DNA of 64,000 bases from Mycobacterium lacus. Its GTDB lineage: Bacteria; Actinomycetota; Actinomycetes; Mycobacteriales; Mycobacteriaceae. Position numbers and translations under genes: made by a program. The stretch is taken from NCBI RefSeq assembly GCF_010731535.1, contig NZ_AP022581.1, positions 3,543,952-3,607,951 of the forward strand. The letters are read 5' to 3'. Each line of letters starts with the position of its first letter. Position 1 is the stretch's first letter. This document shows, in pieces, positions 27,951-37,736 of the stretch. The notes beneath the pieces were generated by a model. It worked only from the letters and a program-made list of their open reading frames with translations. It did not search any database and was not told the DNA's origin.

Positions 27951-28814
27951 TCACTTCTCGCAGGTGAATTGGTTGACGTCGATGTATCCGATGCGGAACA
28001 TCTCGGCGCAGCCGGTCAAGTACTTCATGTATCGCTCGTATACTTCCTCGGATTGAATCGCGATGGCCTCGTCCTTGTGGGCCCGCAGCGCGGCTGCCCA
28101 CCTGTCAAGCGTTTTCGGGTAGTGCGGCTGTAACGATTGAACGCGGGTCACGGTGAAGCCGTTGGCGGTGGCGCGCTCGGTCACCATCGGTATCGAGGGC
28201 AGCCTTCCGCCCGGAAAGATCTCGGTGACAATGAATTTGATGAATCGGGCGAACAGGAACGACATGGGCAAGCCGCGTTCGATGATTTCCTTCGGGTGCA
28301 GCCCGGTGATGGTGTGCAAGAGCATGATCCCATCCTCGGGCAGCAGGCGATGCGCCAAGGTGAAGAACGCATCGTAGCGCTCATGCCCGAAGTGCTCGAA
28401 GGCGCCGATGCTGACGATCCGGTCGACGGGCTCGTCAAACTGCTCCCAACCCTGCAGCAGAACCCGCTTGGAGCGGGGGCTTTCGGACTTGGCGATCAGT
28501 TGCTCGACGTGGTGGGCCTGGTTGCGGCTCAGCGTGAGGCCGACGACGTCGACGTCGTATTTTTCCACCGCGCGCATCATGGTGGCGCCCCAGCCGCAAC
28601 CCACGTCGAGCAACGTCATGCCGGGTTGTAATCCCAGTTTGCCCAGCGCGAGATCGATCTTGGCGATCTGCGCCTCTTCCAGCGTCATGTCGTCGCGCTC
28701 GAAATAGGCGCAGCTGTACGTCTGGGTCGGGTCGAGAAACAGGCGGAAGAAGTCGTCGGATAGGTCGTAGTGCGCCTGCACGTCGTCGAAGTGTGGCTGT
28801 AAGTCGTCGGGCAT
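27951..28814 (-). CDS. cmaA1: Cyclopropane mycolic acid synthase CmaA1
   Basis: 287 aa, the exact recalled length of Mtb CmaA1 and highly similar to it. S-adenosylmethionine-dependent: [20 protein letters not shown] near residue 68, [15 protein letters not shown], and the family active-site residues in [14 protein letters not shown] and SCAYFERDD. It cyclopropanates meromycolate chains in the cell envelope. The stop abuts the convergent acrA1 stop. The start is separated from divergent iunH by about 30 bases. It belongs to the CmaA/MmaA/PcaA family, so another family role cannot be fully excluded. Confidence 0.93.
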   Translation of the reverse strand: MPDDLQPHFDDVQAHYDLSDDFFRLFLDPTQTYSCAYFERDDMTLEEAQIAKIDLALGKLGLQPGMTLLDVGCGWGATMMRAVEKYDVDVVGLTLSRNQAHHVEQLIAKSESPRSKRVLLQGWEQFDEPVDRIVSIGAFEHFGHERYDAFFTLAHRLLPEDGIMLLHTITGLHPKEIIERGLPMSFLFARFIKFIVTEIFPGGRLPSIPMVTERATANGFTVTRVQSLQPHYPKTLDRWAAALRAHKDEAIAIQSEEVYERYMKYLTGCAEMFRIGYIDVNQFTCEK

Positions 28815-28846
28815 TGGGCTAGCCTAATCGGCGTATCGTGACGGCG

Positions 28847-29791
28847 ATGAACGCCGTCTTCGCCGACGTCGACACCGGCATCGATGACGCGATGGCGTTG
28901 GTGTACCTGCTGGCCAGCTCTGACGCCGAGTTGGTCGGCATCGCCTCGACGGGCGGCAACATTGCGGTCGATCAAGTGTGCGCGAACAACCTTGGTTTGC
29001 TCGAATTGTGCGCGGCCGCAGACATACCCGTGTCCAGGGGCGCCGACCAGCCGCTGCGTGGCCGGTGGCCCGATCACGCAAAATTCCACGGCCCCAGGGG
29101 TTTGGGCTATGCCGAGCCACCGCCCACCGATCGCCGGCTCACCAGTTACGATGCGACGGCGGCCTGGGTCAATGAGGCGCACGCGTTTCCTGGTGAGCTG
29201 ATCGGGTTGGTGACCGGCCCGCTGACCGACCTAGCGCTGGCGCTGCGCGCCGAGCCCGCGCTGCCGACGCTGTTGCGCCGGTTGGTGATCATGGGCGGCG
29301 TGTTCGACGACGACGTCATGGCCGAATGGAACATCCGCGTGGACCCCGAGGCGGCGACCGAGGTGTTCGCGGCGTGGACTGGACAACGACAACTCCCAAT
29401 CGTGTGCGGTTTGGACCTCACCCGGCGGGTCGCGATGACGCCGGACATCCTTGCCAGGCTGGTGTCGGCCTGCAGCCCGTCCCCGTTGATCCGGTTGATC
29501 GAGGACGCGCTGCGGTTCTACTTCGAGTCCCACGCCAGCCGCGGACATGGGTATCTGGCGTACATGCACGACCCGCTGGCCGCCGCGGTCGCGCTGGATC
29601 CGGAACTCATAACGACCCGGGCGGCGGCGGTGCATATCGAGCCCACGGGTGCGACGGTCGCCGACTATTCGGGGGGCCGAGAACCCAACGCACGGATCGG
29701 CATTGACGTCGACCCGGAGGCATTCTTCGACCGGTTCGCCGAACGGGTCGGACCGTTCGCGCGCCGGCTGGGTGTCCCGCGCCGAACGTGA
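28847..29791 (+). CDS. iunH: Inosine-uridine-type nucleoside hydrolase IunH
   Basis: 314 aa from the ATG at 28847; a GTG at 28838 would add three residues. The calcium-binding signature DVDTGIDDAMAL lies at the start. Other family elements are IMGGVFDDDVMAEWNIRVDP around residues 150-170 (N and D ligands), PIVCGLDLT, and YMHDPLAAAVAL near the end. It hydrolyses nucleosides to base plus ribose in purine or pyrimidine salvage. Same place as Mtb Rv3393. It is not cotranscribed with the next gene, which is convergent. Confidence 0.93.
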   Translation: MNAVFADVDTGIDDAMALVYLLASSDAELVGIASTGGNIAVDQVCANNLGLLELCAAADIPVSRGADQPLRGRWPDHAKFHGPRGLGYAEPPPTDRRLTSYDATAAWVNEAHAFPGELIGLVTGPLTDLALALRAEPALPTLLRRLVIMGGVFDDDVMAEWNIRVDPEAATEVFAAWTGQRQLPIVCGLDLTRRVAMTPDILARLVSACSPSPLIRLIEDALRFYFESHASRGHGYLAYMHDPLAAAVALDPELITTRAAAVHIEPTGATVADYSGGREPNARIGIDVDPEAFFDRFAERVGPFARRLGVPRRT

Positions 29792-29895
29792 ACTGGCGGC
29801 GAGATTTTCGCGCTCAAAACTTTTCGCCGTGACGTCACGCTCGGTGAAGGCGGCCAAGGAATGACCCGGGAAACCCTAAAGGTAGCCCGCGCCGG

Positions 29896-31473
29896 TTATT
29901 CATAGATTCCTTCCAGGTACCAGCGCCGCTGGCGGTAGCACAGCAGCAGCGCGCGCTCGCTCTGTAGCAACACCTGGGCGCGGGCGGTGCGGCTCCCCTG
30001 ACCGGTCGCCTCCGGGTCCCACCACCGCTCGTCGACCGGCCAAGGCCCGGCCCACCAGCGCAGCCGATCGTCCCGGCCACGGATGGTCAGCCGCGCCGGT
30101 TCGGCGGAAAACATTCCCCGGCTGGTCACCCGTATCGGATTTCCTTGGGCGTCAACCAACTCCACCGGATCGTCGAGCAGCACCGCCGGCGCCGGCCCGG
30201 GCAGTTGGCCGGGCCACGGCCGACCCGGGTCGGCCCGCGGCGCCGGCTCGTCGCCCAGCGGAGTCAACGTGATGCGTTCCGCCGGCCCGCGACCGCCGGA
30301 CAGCACCGGCACCTGCACCGCCTCCGGGCCGAGCAGGCCCTGCACCCGCACCAGCGCCCGACGGGCCCGTAGCCGGTCCTCCTCGCCGAGCCCGCCCCAT
30401 AGTGGTAACTGCAGCGCCTCGACGGATACCACCTCCACCGCCTGCAGCCGTAACAGTGTCACCGGGGCCGAGGGTCGGTCGCGGGCATTCCGGTTGCTCA
30501 ACCACCCGTCCAGTTGCCAGCGCACCCGGTCGGCGGTGGCATCCTCGGTCAACGGCTCGGCGCACCGCCATACCCGGGTCAGCTCTTCGTCGTTGGCGGT
30601 GACGGCGTGAATGGCCAGCCGGGTACATCCCACCCCGGCGGCCATCAGCGCCTGATGCAGCGTGCCCGCCAGCGAGCGCCCGGCGAATGCCGCCGCGTCA
30701 ACCCGGTCGATCGGCGGATCGCATTCCAGCTCGGCGTCGAGTTCCGGCGCCGGCTCCCGCCCGCACGGTCCCCGCTCCGGTTCGCCGCGGGCGAACCGGT
30801 GCGCGGCCACCCCGTCGGCGCCGAACCTGGAAGCCACGTCGGTAACCGATAGCGCGGCGAACTGCCCGATGGTGCGAATCCCCATCCGCCACAACAGATC
30901 CGCCAGCTCATCCCGCCCCCGACCGGACAGGCTTGGCTCGGTGGCAAGCTGCTGGATCGACAGCGTCGACAGAAACCGCGCGTCGCCTCCTGGCGCCACG
31001 ACACGCCCCGCCCGCGCAGCGAGGACCGCGGTGGACATCTGGTCGGCGATCCCCACCTGACACTCGGCGCCGGCCGCGGCCACCGCGTCGATCAGCCGCT
31101 CGGCCACCTGCTGCTCGGACCCGAAGAATCGGGCCGCCCCGCGCGCCGGTAGCACCAAGAGCCCGGGCCGCAGCACCTCGGCGCGGGGCACCAGATCGTC
31201 CACCGCCGCGATCACCCTCTCGAAGAACCGGGCGTCACGGTCGGCGTCGGCGGTCGCGATGTGCAGTTGCGGGCAACGGGCCGCCGCCTCCCGGCGCCGC
31301 AGCCCTCGGCGCACACCCGCGGCGCGTGCGGCCGACGAACAGGCGATCACCCGGTTGGCCAGAGTGACCGCAACCGGAGCCGTCGCGGGCTGGCCGGCGA
31401 CCGCGGCCGCCGCGACCGCCGGCCAGTCCATGCACCAGATCGCCAGCACGCGCGAAGAGGCCACAAGATTCAC
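29896..31473 (-). CDS. imuB: Catalytically dead Y-family polymerase homologue ImuB
   Basis: 525 aa from the GTG at 31473, which overlaps the imuA' stop by 4 bases. Y-family palm and fingers are recognisable, but the N-terminal strand that should carry DxDxFYAxVE reads [13 protein letters not shown], so metal-binding acids are lacking. The helix-hairpin-helix region has [20 protein letters not shown] beta-clamp binding motif, QLPLW, lies in [13 protein letters not shown] near residue 355. ImuB is the adaptor that brings DnaE2 to the sliding clamp. Same arrangement as Mtb Rv3394c. Controlled by the LexA box upstream of imuA'. Confidence 0.95.
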   Translation of the reverse strand: MNLVASSRVLAIWCMDWPAVAAAAVAGQPATAPVAVTLANRVIACSSAARAAGVRRGLRRREAAARCPQLHIATADADRDARFFERVIAAVDDLVPRAEVLRPGLLVLPARGAARFFGSEQQVAERLIDAVAAAGAECQVGIADQMSTAVLAARAGRVVAPGGDARFLSTLSIQQLATEPSLSGRGRDELADLLWRMGIRTIGQFAALSVTDVASRFGADGVAAHRFARGEPERGPCGREPAPELDAELECDPPIDRVDAAAFAGRSLAGTLHQALMAAGVGCTRLAIHAVTANDEELTRVWRCAEPLTEDATADRVRWQLDGWLSNRNARDRPSAPVTLLRLQAVEVVSVEALQLPLWGGLGEEDRLRARRALVRVQGLLGPEAVQVPVLSGGRGPAERITLTPLGDEPAPRADPGRPWPGQLPGPAPAVLLDDPVELVDAQGNPIRVTSRGMFSAEPARLTIRGRDDRLRWWAGPWPVDERWWDPEATGQGSRTARAQVLLQSERALLLCYRQRRWYLEGIYE

Positions 31474-32063
31474 CCCGCCCGGGCGATCGCCCGTCCCGCA
31501 GCGCTGATCTGCAGCCGTACCCGACTGATCCGTCCGAACCCTGGGGCGGGCACGCCCCCGAGAGCCGGGGTGATCTCATAGCCGCAGACCCGGGCCTGAA
31601 GCCGCGTCGGCGCCCCTTCCCAATCGCCGTCGGTGACCAGCAGGGTGCAACCTTTATGGCGCGCTCGGGCCACCACCGCCCGAGCCCGCGTCCGCGTCAC
31701 CCGGCGCCCACCCAGACCGAGCGCCACCAGGTCCATGCCATCGATGAGCACCGCGGCCACCTCAACCGGATCGGTCCCGGGATCCGGTATCACCGCGAGC
31801 CGGCTCAGATCCGCACCCATCTCCACAGCGGCCAGCAGGCCGATGTCCGGCTGGCCGACGATAGCGGCGTTGCCCCCCGCCGCCGTCACCGCGGCCACCA
31901 TGCGCAGCAGCAGCGACCGGGCTCCCGACAGCACCGCCACCGTTCCCCGGGGTAACGGTGCCGGCTGCGCCGGCAACAGGTCGTCTGGGGTGTGTTTCCC
32001 AGATATTGCCTCCATCTGCCGTCGCAGCGATTCGAGCTGGTCAGAGGCAAAAGCTGCAGTCAC
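31470..32063 (-). CDS. imuA': Mutasome protein ImuA' (RecA-like)
   Basis: 197 aa from the GTG at 32061-32063, chosen because GGAGG lies six bases upstream; longer in-frame versions would run through the LexA box. A short RecA/SulA-like protein: [40 protein letters not shown] and [18 protein letters not shown]. The Walker A motif is degenerate. It works with ImuB and DnaE2 in damage-induced mutagenesis. First gene of a two-gene operon with 4-base overlap. Corresponds to Mtb Rv3395c. Confidence 0.93.
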   Translation of the reverse strand: MTAAFASDQLESLRRQMEAISGKHTPDDLLPAQPAPLPRGTVAVLSGARSLLLRMVAAVTAAGGNAAIVGQPDIGLLAAVEMGADLSRLAVIPDPGTDPVEVAAVLIDGMDLVALGLGGRRVTRTRARAVVARARHKGCTLLVTDGDWEGAPTRLQARVCGYEITPALGGVPAPGFGRISRVRLQISAAGRAIARAG

Positions 32064-32087
32064 GACCAGCCTCCTTTTGGACATCAT

Positions 32088-32103
32088 TCGAATATATGTT
32101 CGA
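32088..32103. promoter_or_regulatory. LexA (SOS) box between imuA' and the divergent exported-protein gene
   Basis: TCGAATATATGTTCGA fits TCGAAC-N4-GTTCGA with one mismatch (T for C in the left half). It lies 25 bases upstream of the imuA' start and 33 bases upstream of the divergent gene's start, so it could control both directions. Confidence 0.92.
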
Positions 32104-32136
32104 GTAAACACCCGCCCTTGGACCCCGTCAAGGCGC

Positions 32137-32766
32137 GTGAGACGCTGCCTTGTGCGGTCGCGCAGAATCATTCCGGTGCTGGTGTGGCTCTTGGTGTGGT
32201 GCGGCCTCACGGTGGTCCCATCGGCCAGCGGTGACGGGTCGACCTGCCAGCCCGCAGAGCTATTCGCCGCCGACGAATCACCGCTGTTCGAGCCGCAAGC
32301 CGTCGTGACCATCGCACTAACCGGAGCGGCGGTGACGGGATCGACCCCGGTCGACGGGGTGTTCTGGTCGAACGAGCCGCGGCACATCACCTACGAGCGC
32401 GCACGCGAATTTCATCTGTGCGGTGTCGACGAGCCCACCTTGCATACGGTTGCCGAGGCGCTGCGCAGCCAGTTCAACCAGGGATCGGTGCTGACCTTCG
32501 AATACCTGCCGCGGACCGAAGCGGACGCGGTCATCATCACCGTGCCCGACATTGACATCGCACGCTTTCGGGATGCCTTCGTGGCCGATTCAGCCGCACA
32601 CCAGCGACTGCGGGGAGGATCTGTCACCACCGCAGACCACATCTTGATCCTGGTTGCCGGCAACGGCGATCTCGACATCGCACACCGGCTGGTGGGAGCG
32701 GCCGGCGGCCGCTGGAGCGCCGCCACCATTGCTTACGGCAGGCGCGAATTCGTCAACTCGGCCTGA
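32137..32766 (+). CDS. Exported or membrane-anchored protein divergent from imuA' (Rv3395A-like)
   Basis: 209 aa from the GTG at 32137. An Arg-rich start ([10 protein letters not shown]) is followed by a hydrophobic helix ([19 protein letters not shown]), a signal peptide or anchor. The remainder is soluble and acidic, with two Cys (STCQPAE and HLCGVDE) that could form a disulfide, and [21 protein letters not shown]. No enzyme motif is recognised. The position matches Mtb Rv3395A. Because it shares its upstream region with the imuA'B LexA box, damage induction is possible, but that is an inference. Confidence 0.75.
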   Translation: MRRCLVRSRRIIPVLVWLLVWCGLTVVPSASGDGSTCQPAELFAADESPLFEPQAVVTIALTGAAVTGSTPVDGVFWSNEPRHITYERAREFHLCGVDEPTLHTVAEALRSQFNQGSVLTFEYLPRTEADAVIITVPDIDIARFRDAFVADSAAHQRLRGGSVTTADHILILVAGNGDLDIAHRLVGAAGGRWSAATIAYGRREFVNSA

Positions 32767-32926
32767 GTCGCATTGGCCGCATTGGTCACAGCAGCCCCTG
32801 GACCGGGTGACACACTTTTTGCCCGCCTCACCGCGACAGATTGTCGCGCTGAGGTGGGCATAAAGAGCATCCCTCCCGACAGATACCACTGTGGCAGGTG
32901 TGACAAACGCCGCCGAAACCGCCGCC

Positions 32927-34503
32927 CTACTCCCACTCGATGGTGCCGGGCGGTTTGCTGGTGATGTCTAGCACCACGCGGTTGACCTCGGAGACCTCGT
33001 TGGTGATGCGGGTCGAGATGCGCTCCAGGACCTCGTAGGGCACTCGGGTCCAGTCCGCGGTCATGGCGTCCTCGCTGGACACCGGACGCAGCACGATCGG
33101 GTGACCGTAGGTGCGGTTGTCGCCCTGCACGCCGACCGAGCGGACGTCGGCCAGCAGCACGACCGGACACTGCCAGATCTGATTGTCCAGGCCCGCGGCG
33201 GTCAGCTCCTCGCGCACGATCGAGTCGGCACGCCGCAGCGTGTCCAGCCGCTTCGCGGTGACCTCGCCGACGATTCGGATTCCCAGGCCAGGCCCCGGAA
33301 ACGGTTGGCGCGCAACGATTTCCTCCGGCAGGCCCAGCTCCCGCCCGACCGCGCGCACCTCGTCCTTGAACAGCAGCCGCAGCGGCTCCACGAGTTTGAA
33401 CTTCAAATCGCCGGGGAGACCGCCGACATTGTGGTGGCTCTTGATGTTCGCGGTGCCACTGCCACCGCCTGACTCCACCACGTCCGGATACAGCGTGCCC
33501 TGCACCAGGAACTCAATAGACTTATCGCCCAACATATCCCGCACCGCGCCCTCGAATGCCCGGATGAATTGCCGGCCGATGATCTTGCGCTTGCCCTCGG
33601 GCGCGCTCACGCCGGACAGCGCCTCGAGGAAGGTGTCGGCGGCGTCGACGGTCACCAGGTTGGCGCCGGTGGCGGCTACGAAATCGCGCTCCACCTGCGC
33701 CCGTTCGCCCGCGCGCAACAGTCCGTGGTCGACGAACACACAGGTCAACCGGTCGCCGATGGCGCGCTGCACCAGGGCCGCGGCCACCGCGGAATCCACC
33801 CCGCCGGACAGTCCGCAGATCGCGCGCCCGTCACCGATCTGGGCACGCACCTGCTCGATCAGCGCACCGGCAATGTTGGCGGGCGTCCACTCCCGCCGAT
33901 CCCGGCGAAGTCGTGCAGGAACCGGCTGAGCACCTGTTGCCCGTGCGGGGTGTGCATCACCTCCGGGTGGTACTGCACCCCGGCCAGGCGCCGATCGGCG
34001 GCCTCGAACGCGGCCACCGCGGCACCCGCGCTGCTGGCCACCACGTCGAATCCCTCCGGCGCCGCCGTGACCGCGTCGCCATGACTCATCCAGACCGGCT
34101 GGACGTCGGGCAGGCCCGAATGCAGTTCGCCGCCAAGGACTTTCAGCTCGGTGCGGCCGTACTCGCTGGTGCCCGTGTGGGCGACGGTTCCACCGAGCGC
34201 CTGCGCCATGGCCTGGAACCCATAGCAGATGCCAAACACCGGCAGACCGAGATCGAACAATGCCGGATCGAGTCGCGGAGCCCCCTCGGCGTAGACACTG
34301 GCCGGCCCGCCGGAAAGCACCAGCGCCAGCGGGTTGCGGGCCCTGATCTCCTCGATCGCGGCGGTATGCGGGACGACCTCGGAGAACACCCGCGCCTCTC
34401 GGATGCGCCGGGCGATCAATTGGGCGTACTGGGCACCGAAGTCGACCACCAGCACGGGTCGAGCCGGCACTCCGGCCGCGTCGAGGTCAGCAGGTTCGGC
34501 CAC
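32927..34503 (-). CDS. guaA: GMP synthase GuaA, interrupted by a one-base frameshift
   Basis: The gene makes GMP from XMP, glutamine and ATP. From the GTG at 34503, the glutaminase domain is intact ([17 protein letters not shown]; nucleophile Cys in [19 protein letters not shown]). After HDFAGIGG the frame ends at 33859. In the next frame the sequence continues as the expected linker and then the ATP pyrophosphatase ([17 protein letters not shown]) and the C-terminal XMP domain to KPPGTIEWE at 32927. One G missing from a G run at 33892-33894 accounts for the shift. Because guaA is normally essential, a sequencing error is as likely as a real mutation. Confidence 0.9.
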
Positions 34504-34509
34504 GGGGAG

Positions 34510-35391
34510 TCAGTCTAGAGGCTGGCGGAGGCCCGTTACGGACGACGCCAGTGCTGCCGCCGCCAACCGGGCCTTCTTGCGTCCCGATAGCGAGATCCGC
34601 CGGTCGTAGACGATCGCCGGCGATGCCTTGATAACGGCCAGCTGATGCCGATAGATGGCGGACATGGTCGCGCAGCAGGCGGCGCTGCGGCGGTCAAGGT
34701 GCCCAATCAGCCGCAGTCCCAGCGAATACCAGTCCGCGGCGCGGTCGGCACTGAACCGGAGCAGTGCCGCCAGCCGACCGTCGGGGTCGTCAAGCGCCCC
34801 CGTGTCGTCCAGGCCAAGGCGCACGCCGAACCGTTCCAATTCGTCGCGCGGCAGATAGATCCGCCCATTCAGCAGGTCCTCGCGTACGTCGCGGAGAATG
34901 TTGGTCTGCTGCAGCGCGATTCCCAACTGATCGGCGTACCGCGACGTCGCCGGCCCGACGGGTCCGAAGACGGAAAGACACAGCCTCCCGATCGTCCCGG
35001 CGACCCTGCGGCAGTAGACCACCAATTCATCGAAGGTGCGGTAACTCACGCCGTCGACATCCATGCGGACGCCGTCGATCAACTCCCCGACCGTCGCGAT
35101 CGGCACCGGAAACCGGCGGGCCGCGTCGGCCACGGCGAGCAGCACGGGGTCGGACGAATCATCGATATTCTCAAGCGATTTGCTGATCGACGCCAGCTCG
35201 GCGAGCTTGGTCTCGGGCGCCAGCCGACTGTCGGCGACATCGTCGATCCGGCGTGCGAGCGCATAGACCGCGCACAAGGCCACTCGCTTTTCGCGCGGCA
35301 AGAGCCGGATGCCGTAGTAGAAGTTCCTGGCTTCCGCACGAGTGGTGCCCTCGGCGATCCGGTATGCCTGGTCGACCGTTGTCATCGCCAT
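34510..35391 (-). CDS. phyA: Phytoene/squalene synthase-family protein (Rv3397c, PhyA-like)
   Basis: 293 aa from the ATG at 35391, with GGAGGT upstream. Trans-isoprenyl diphosphate synthase, head-to-head type. The two Asp-rich motifs are both present: RRIDDVAD near residue 48 and [19 protein letters not shown] near residue 163. It should condense two prenyl diphosphates, geranylgeranyl diphosphate in the carotenoid case. No GGPP synthase (idsA1 in Mtb, as recalled next to phyA), desaturase or cyclase lies nearby, so the product here is unclear. It ends 6 bases before the guaA start codon region, on the same strand. Confidence 0.88.
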   Translation of the reverse strand: MAMTTVDQAYRIAEGTTRAEARNFYYGIRLLPREKRVALCAVYALARRIDDVADSRLAPETKLAELASISKSLENIDDSSDPVLLAVADAARRFPVPIATVGELIDGVRMDVDGVSYRTFDELVVYCRRVAGTIGRLCLSVFGPVGPATSRYADQLGIALQQTNILRDVREDLLNGRIYLPRDELERFGVRLGLDDTGALDDPDGRLAALLRFSADRAADWYSLGLRLIGHLDRRSAACCATMSAIYRHQLAVIKASPAIVYDRRISLSGRKKARLAAAALASSVTGLRQPLD

Positions 35392-35648
35392 CTCAGCTCA
35401 CCTCCCGGGGCACGGAGAGTTGAACCTGCACCTAGAGTGGCGGGCGCCCGGTTCGGGCTTGCATACGCTCGTCGATCGCGACCATGCGCAGGAACGTAGC
35501 GTTGCCTGCAGGGTCAGCCAAGGGCAAATTGACCGGACAAGCGCGCACAATTTGTGCACATTGCACTGGTTCTGGCGCGGCCGGTGGACGAGCCTAGCTA
35601 CCTAGCAGAAATGCCCTCGCGGAGGGCTGCGCCGACAGGAGCGAACGG

Positions 35649-36569
35649 ATGACACGCACCGACGACGACACCTGGGATCCGGCCTCGAGCGTGGGCGCGA
35701 CCGCCACCATGATCGCCGTGGCCCGCGCGATCGCCACCAATGCCGATCGCCCGTTGATCAACGATCCGTTCGCCGAGCCGCTGGTGCGCGCCGTCGGAAT
35801 CGATCTGCTTATCCAGTTGGCCAGCGGTGCGGTACGGCCCGAGGATGTGGGCGAACACGCCACCGGGGGTAAGTGGATGATCGACAACATCGCCGTCCGG
35901 ACCAAGTTCTACGACGACTTTTTCCGTGACGCCACGACAGCGGGCATTCGGCAGGCGGTGATTCTTGCGTCCGGGCTCGACACGCGCGCGTACCGGTTGG
36001 CCTGGCCGTCGGGCACGGTGGTGTACGAGATCGACCAGCCCGGGGTCATCGAATTCAAGACGCATGCCCTGGCCGATATGGACGCGGAACCCACCGCGGA
36101 ACGGCGCGCCGTGGCCATCGACCTGCGCCGCGAATGGCCGACCGCCCTGAAGGATGCCGGCTTCGACCCGGCCAGGCCGACGGCCTGGAGCGCCGAGGGG
36201 TTGCTCAGTTATCTGTCGCCGCAGGCACAGGACCGCTTGCTCGACACGATCACCGCGCTCAGTGCCCCCGGCAGCCGGCTGGCCACGCAAAGCGCGCTCG
36301 TGCTCGACCCGGTTGACGAGGAAAAGAAGAGGAAGCGTATGCAAAGCGCGACCGAAACATGGCGTCAGCGCGGCTTCGATCTCGACCTGACAGAGCTGAT
36401 CTATTTCGATGAACGTCACGACGCCGCCAGTTACCTAGTCGGCAACGGCTGGCAGGTCACGCGCAGCGCCGCAAAGGAACTCTTTGCGGCCCAAGGGTTG
36501 CCGCCCTTCGACGACGACGACACAAGCCGATTCGCCGGCCGCCACTACATCAGCGCCACGCTGCCATAG
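35649..36569 (+). CDS. S-adenosylmethionine-dependent methyltransferase (Rv3399-like, LCMT-type)
   Basis: 306 aa from the ATG at 35649. Member of the large mycobacterial leucine-carboxyl-methyltransferase-like family: WDPASSVGATATMIAVARA at the start, LINDPFAEPLVRAVG, RTKFYDDFF, then AVILASGLDTRAYRL (SAM site) near residue 105, YEIDQPGVIEFK, and AEGLLSYLSP. Small-molecule substrate unknown. The 257-base gap from phyA (35392-35648) shows no gene. Convergent with the TetR gene 6 bases downstream. Confidence 0.9.
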   Translation: MTRTDDDTWDPASSVGATATMIAVARAIATNADRPLINDPFAEPLVRAVGIDLLIQLASGAVRPEDVGEHATGGKWMIDNIAVRTKFYDDFFRDATTAGIRQAVILASGLDTRAYRLAWPSGTVVYEIDQPGVIEFKTHALADMDAEPTAERRAVAIDLRREWPTALKDAGFDPARPTAWSAEGLLSYLSPQAQDRLLDTITALSAPGSRLATQSALVLDPVDEEKKRKRMQSATETWRQRGFDLDLTELIYFDERHDAASYLVGNGWQVTRSAAKELFAAQGLPPFDDDDTSRFAGRHYISATLP

Positions 36570-36575
36570 GGAGGT

Positions 36576-37196
36576 TCAATCGCGGCCACCGGTGGCGCGC
36601 AGGCAGAGCCACGCCGCGTCGGCCAGGACCTCCACGTCGCCCGGGCCCGGCGGACCCGGGATGACGCCCAGTAGCCAGGAACGCACCAACTCCTGAGCGG
36701 GACCCAACCAAAGCGCCTGACTGTGCGCCGGACTCAGCGGTCGCAGCGTCCCGTAGTGAGCGTGTGGGCGCCACCACGAATGCAGTGCGGCGACGAAGCG
36801 CTCGTTGCACTGCATCAACTCGCCCTCGGCCGCCCGCAGCACCGCCGGTTCGGTCATCGTGATGAGGAACCGCGCCAGCTGCGGGTGATCGACACACCAG
36901 CGCAGGTGCATGCCAACGATCGCCCGCACCGCGGCCTCCGCGTCGGCATGCCGCGCAAGCTCGGCGAGGAAGGCCTGCTGGTAACGCATCACGCAGTCGA
37001 CGTAGGCCGCACCCGCGAGCGCCTCCTTGCTGGGGAAATGGTGGAAGAGACTGCCGTTGCTGACCCGCGCGTCGGCCTGAACTTGCCGCAGCGACGTCGC
37101 GTTGAGGCCCTGAGCGAGAAAACGATCGAGCGCCGCATCGATGATCGCCGAACGGCGGTCGCTGCGGGGACGAGCGGTTGCCGGGGTCGCTGCCAT
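36576..37196 (-). CDS. TetR-family regulator of the divergent SnoaL-like gene
   Basis: 206 aa from the ATG at 37194-37196. N-terminal helix-turn-helix: SAIIDAALDRFLAQGLNATS followed by VSNGSLFHHFPSKEAL at residues ~15-60. The C-terminal ligand-binding part has an aromatic cluster (LHSWWRPHAHYG). It faces the SnoaL-like gene, and two matching palindromes lie in the 53-base gap, so it probably represses both genes and is released by an unknown small molecule. Not recalled at this place in Mtb. Confidence 0.9.
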   Translation of the reverse strand: MAATPATARPRSDRRSAIIDAALDRFLAQGLNATSLRQVQADARVSNGSLFHHFPSKEALAGAAYVDCVMRYQQAFLAELARHADAEAAVRAIVGMHLRWCVDHPQLARFLITMTEPAVLRAAEGELMQCNERFVAALHSWWRPHAHYGTLRPLSPAHSQALWLGPAQELVRSWLLGVIPGPPGPGDVEVLADAAWLCLRATGGRD

Positions 37197-37200
37197 ACTG

Positions 37201-37236
37201 CTAGAGTAATACTCTAGTTTTAGAGAGCACTACTCT
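37201..37236. promoter_or_regulatory. Tandem TetR operators
   Basis: Site 1 is CTAGAGTAATACTCTAG (37201-37217), a perfect palindrome with one central base. Site 2 (37224-37236) is AGAGCACTACTCT. Both contain AGAG-N5-CTCT, and their centres are 21 bases apart, two helical turns, as expected for two repressor dimers on one face. They fill the gap between the TetR and SnoaL start codons. Confidence 0.75.
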
Positions 37237-37249
37237 GATAGGGTGGACG

Positions 37250-37645
37250 ATGGACCGCGAACGCACCACCGAGCTGGCCGAGCGGCTACTCGAGGCATGG
37301 AACACCCAGGAAGTCGAGCGTGTCGTCGGTTGCTACACCGCCGACGTCCGCTACCGCGACCCGAACACCCGAGGATTTGTCGAGGGGTCGGAGGCGATGC
37401 GCCGCTACCTGACGAAGCTGTTCGGCCGCTGGCAGATGCACTGGACCCTGCGGGACGCCTATCCGCTGCGCGACGCCGAAGGCGCCGCCGTGCTATGGCG
37501 GGCCAGATTCCGTTCCAAAGACAACCACGCCGAGGTCGAAATCGATGGCATGGACCTGGCTTTGGCGCAGGGTGATCGGCTGAGCCGCAACGACGTCTAC
37601 TTCGATCGCGCGGCGTTGGCGCCGCTGGCCGCGGTCGGGGGCTGA
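37250..37645 (+). CDS. SnoaL/NTF2-like small protein
   Basis: 131 aa from the ATG at 37250. Cone-shaped alpha+beta fold: [40 protein letters not shown] and [12 protein letters not shown] match the SnoaL-like polyketide-cyclase/isomerase family (ketosteroid isomerase relatives). Acidic and polar pocket residues are present but a catalytic pair cannot be assigned. It is divergent from its likely repressor and is followed after 91 bases by the HAD gene. Substrate unknown. Confidence 0.8.
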   Translation: MDRERTTELAERLLEAWNTQEVERVVGCYTADVRYRDPNTRGFVEGSEAMRRYLTKLFGRWQMHWTLRDAYPLRDAEGAAVLWRARFRSKDNHAEVEIDGMDLALAQGDRLSRNDVYFDRAALAPLAAVGG

Positions 37646-37736
37646 CTCCGGTAAGCGCGAACTTGCCTCGGCACGGGGCGGGCGTGGTGAACTTGTAGCG
37701 CCCGGATCAACCCCAGAAAGCGAGGTTCCCCCGCCC

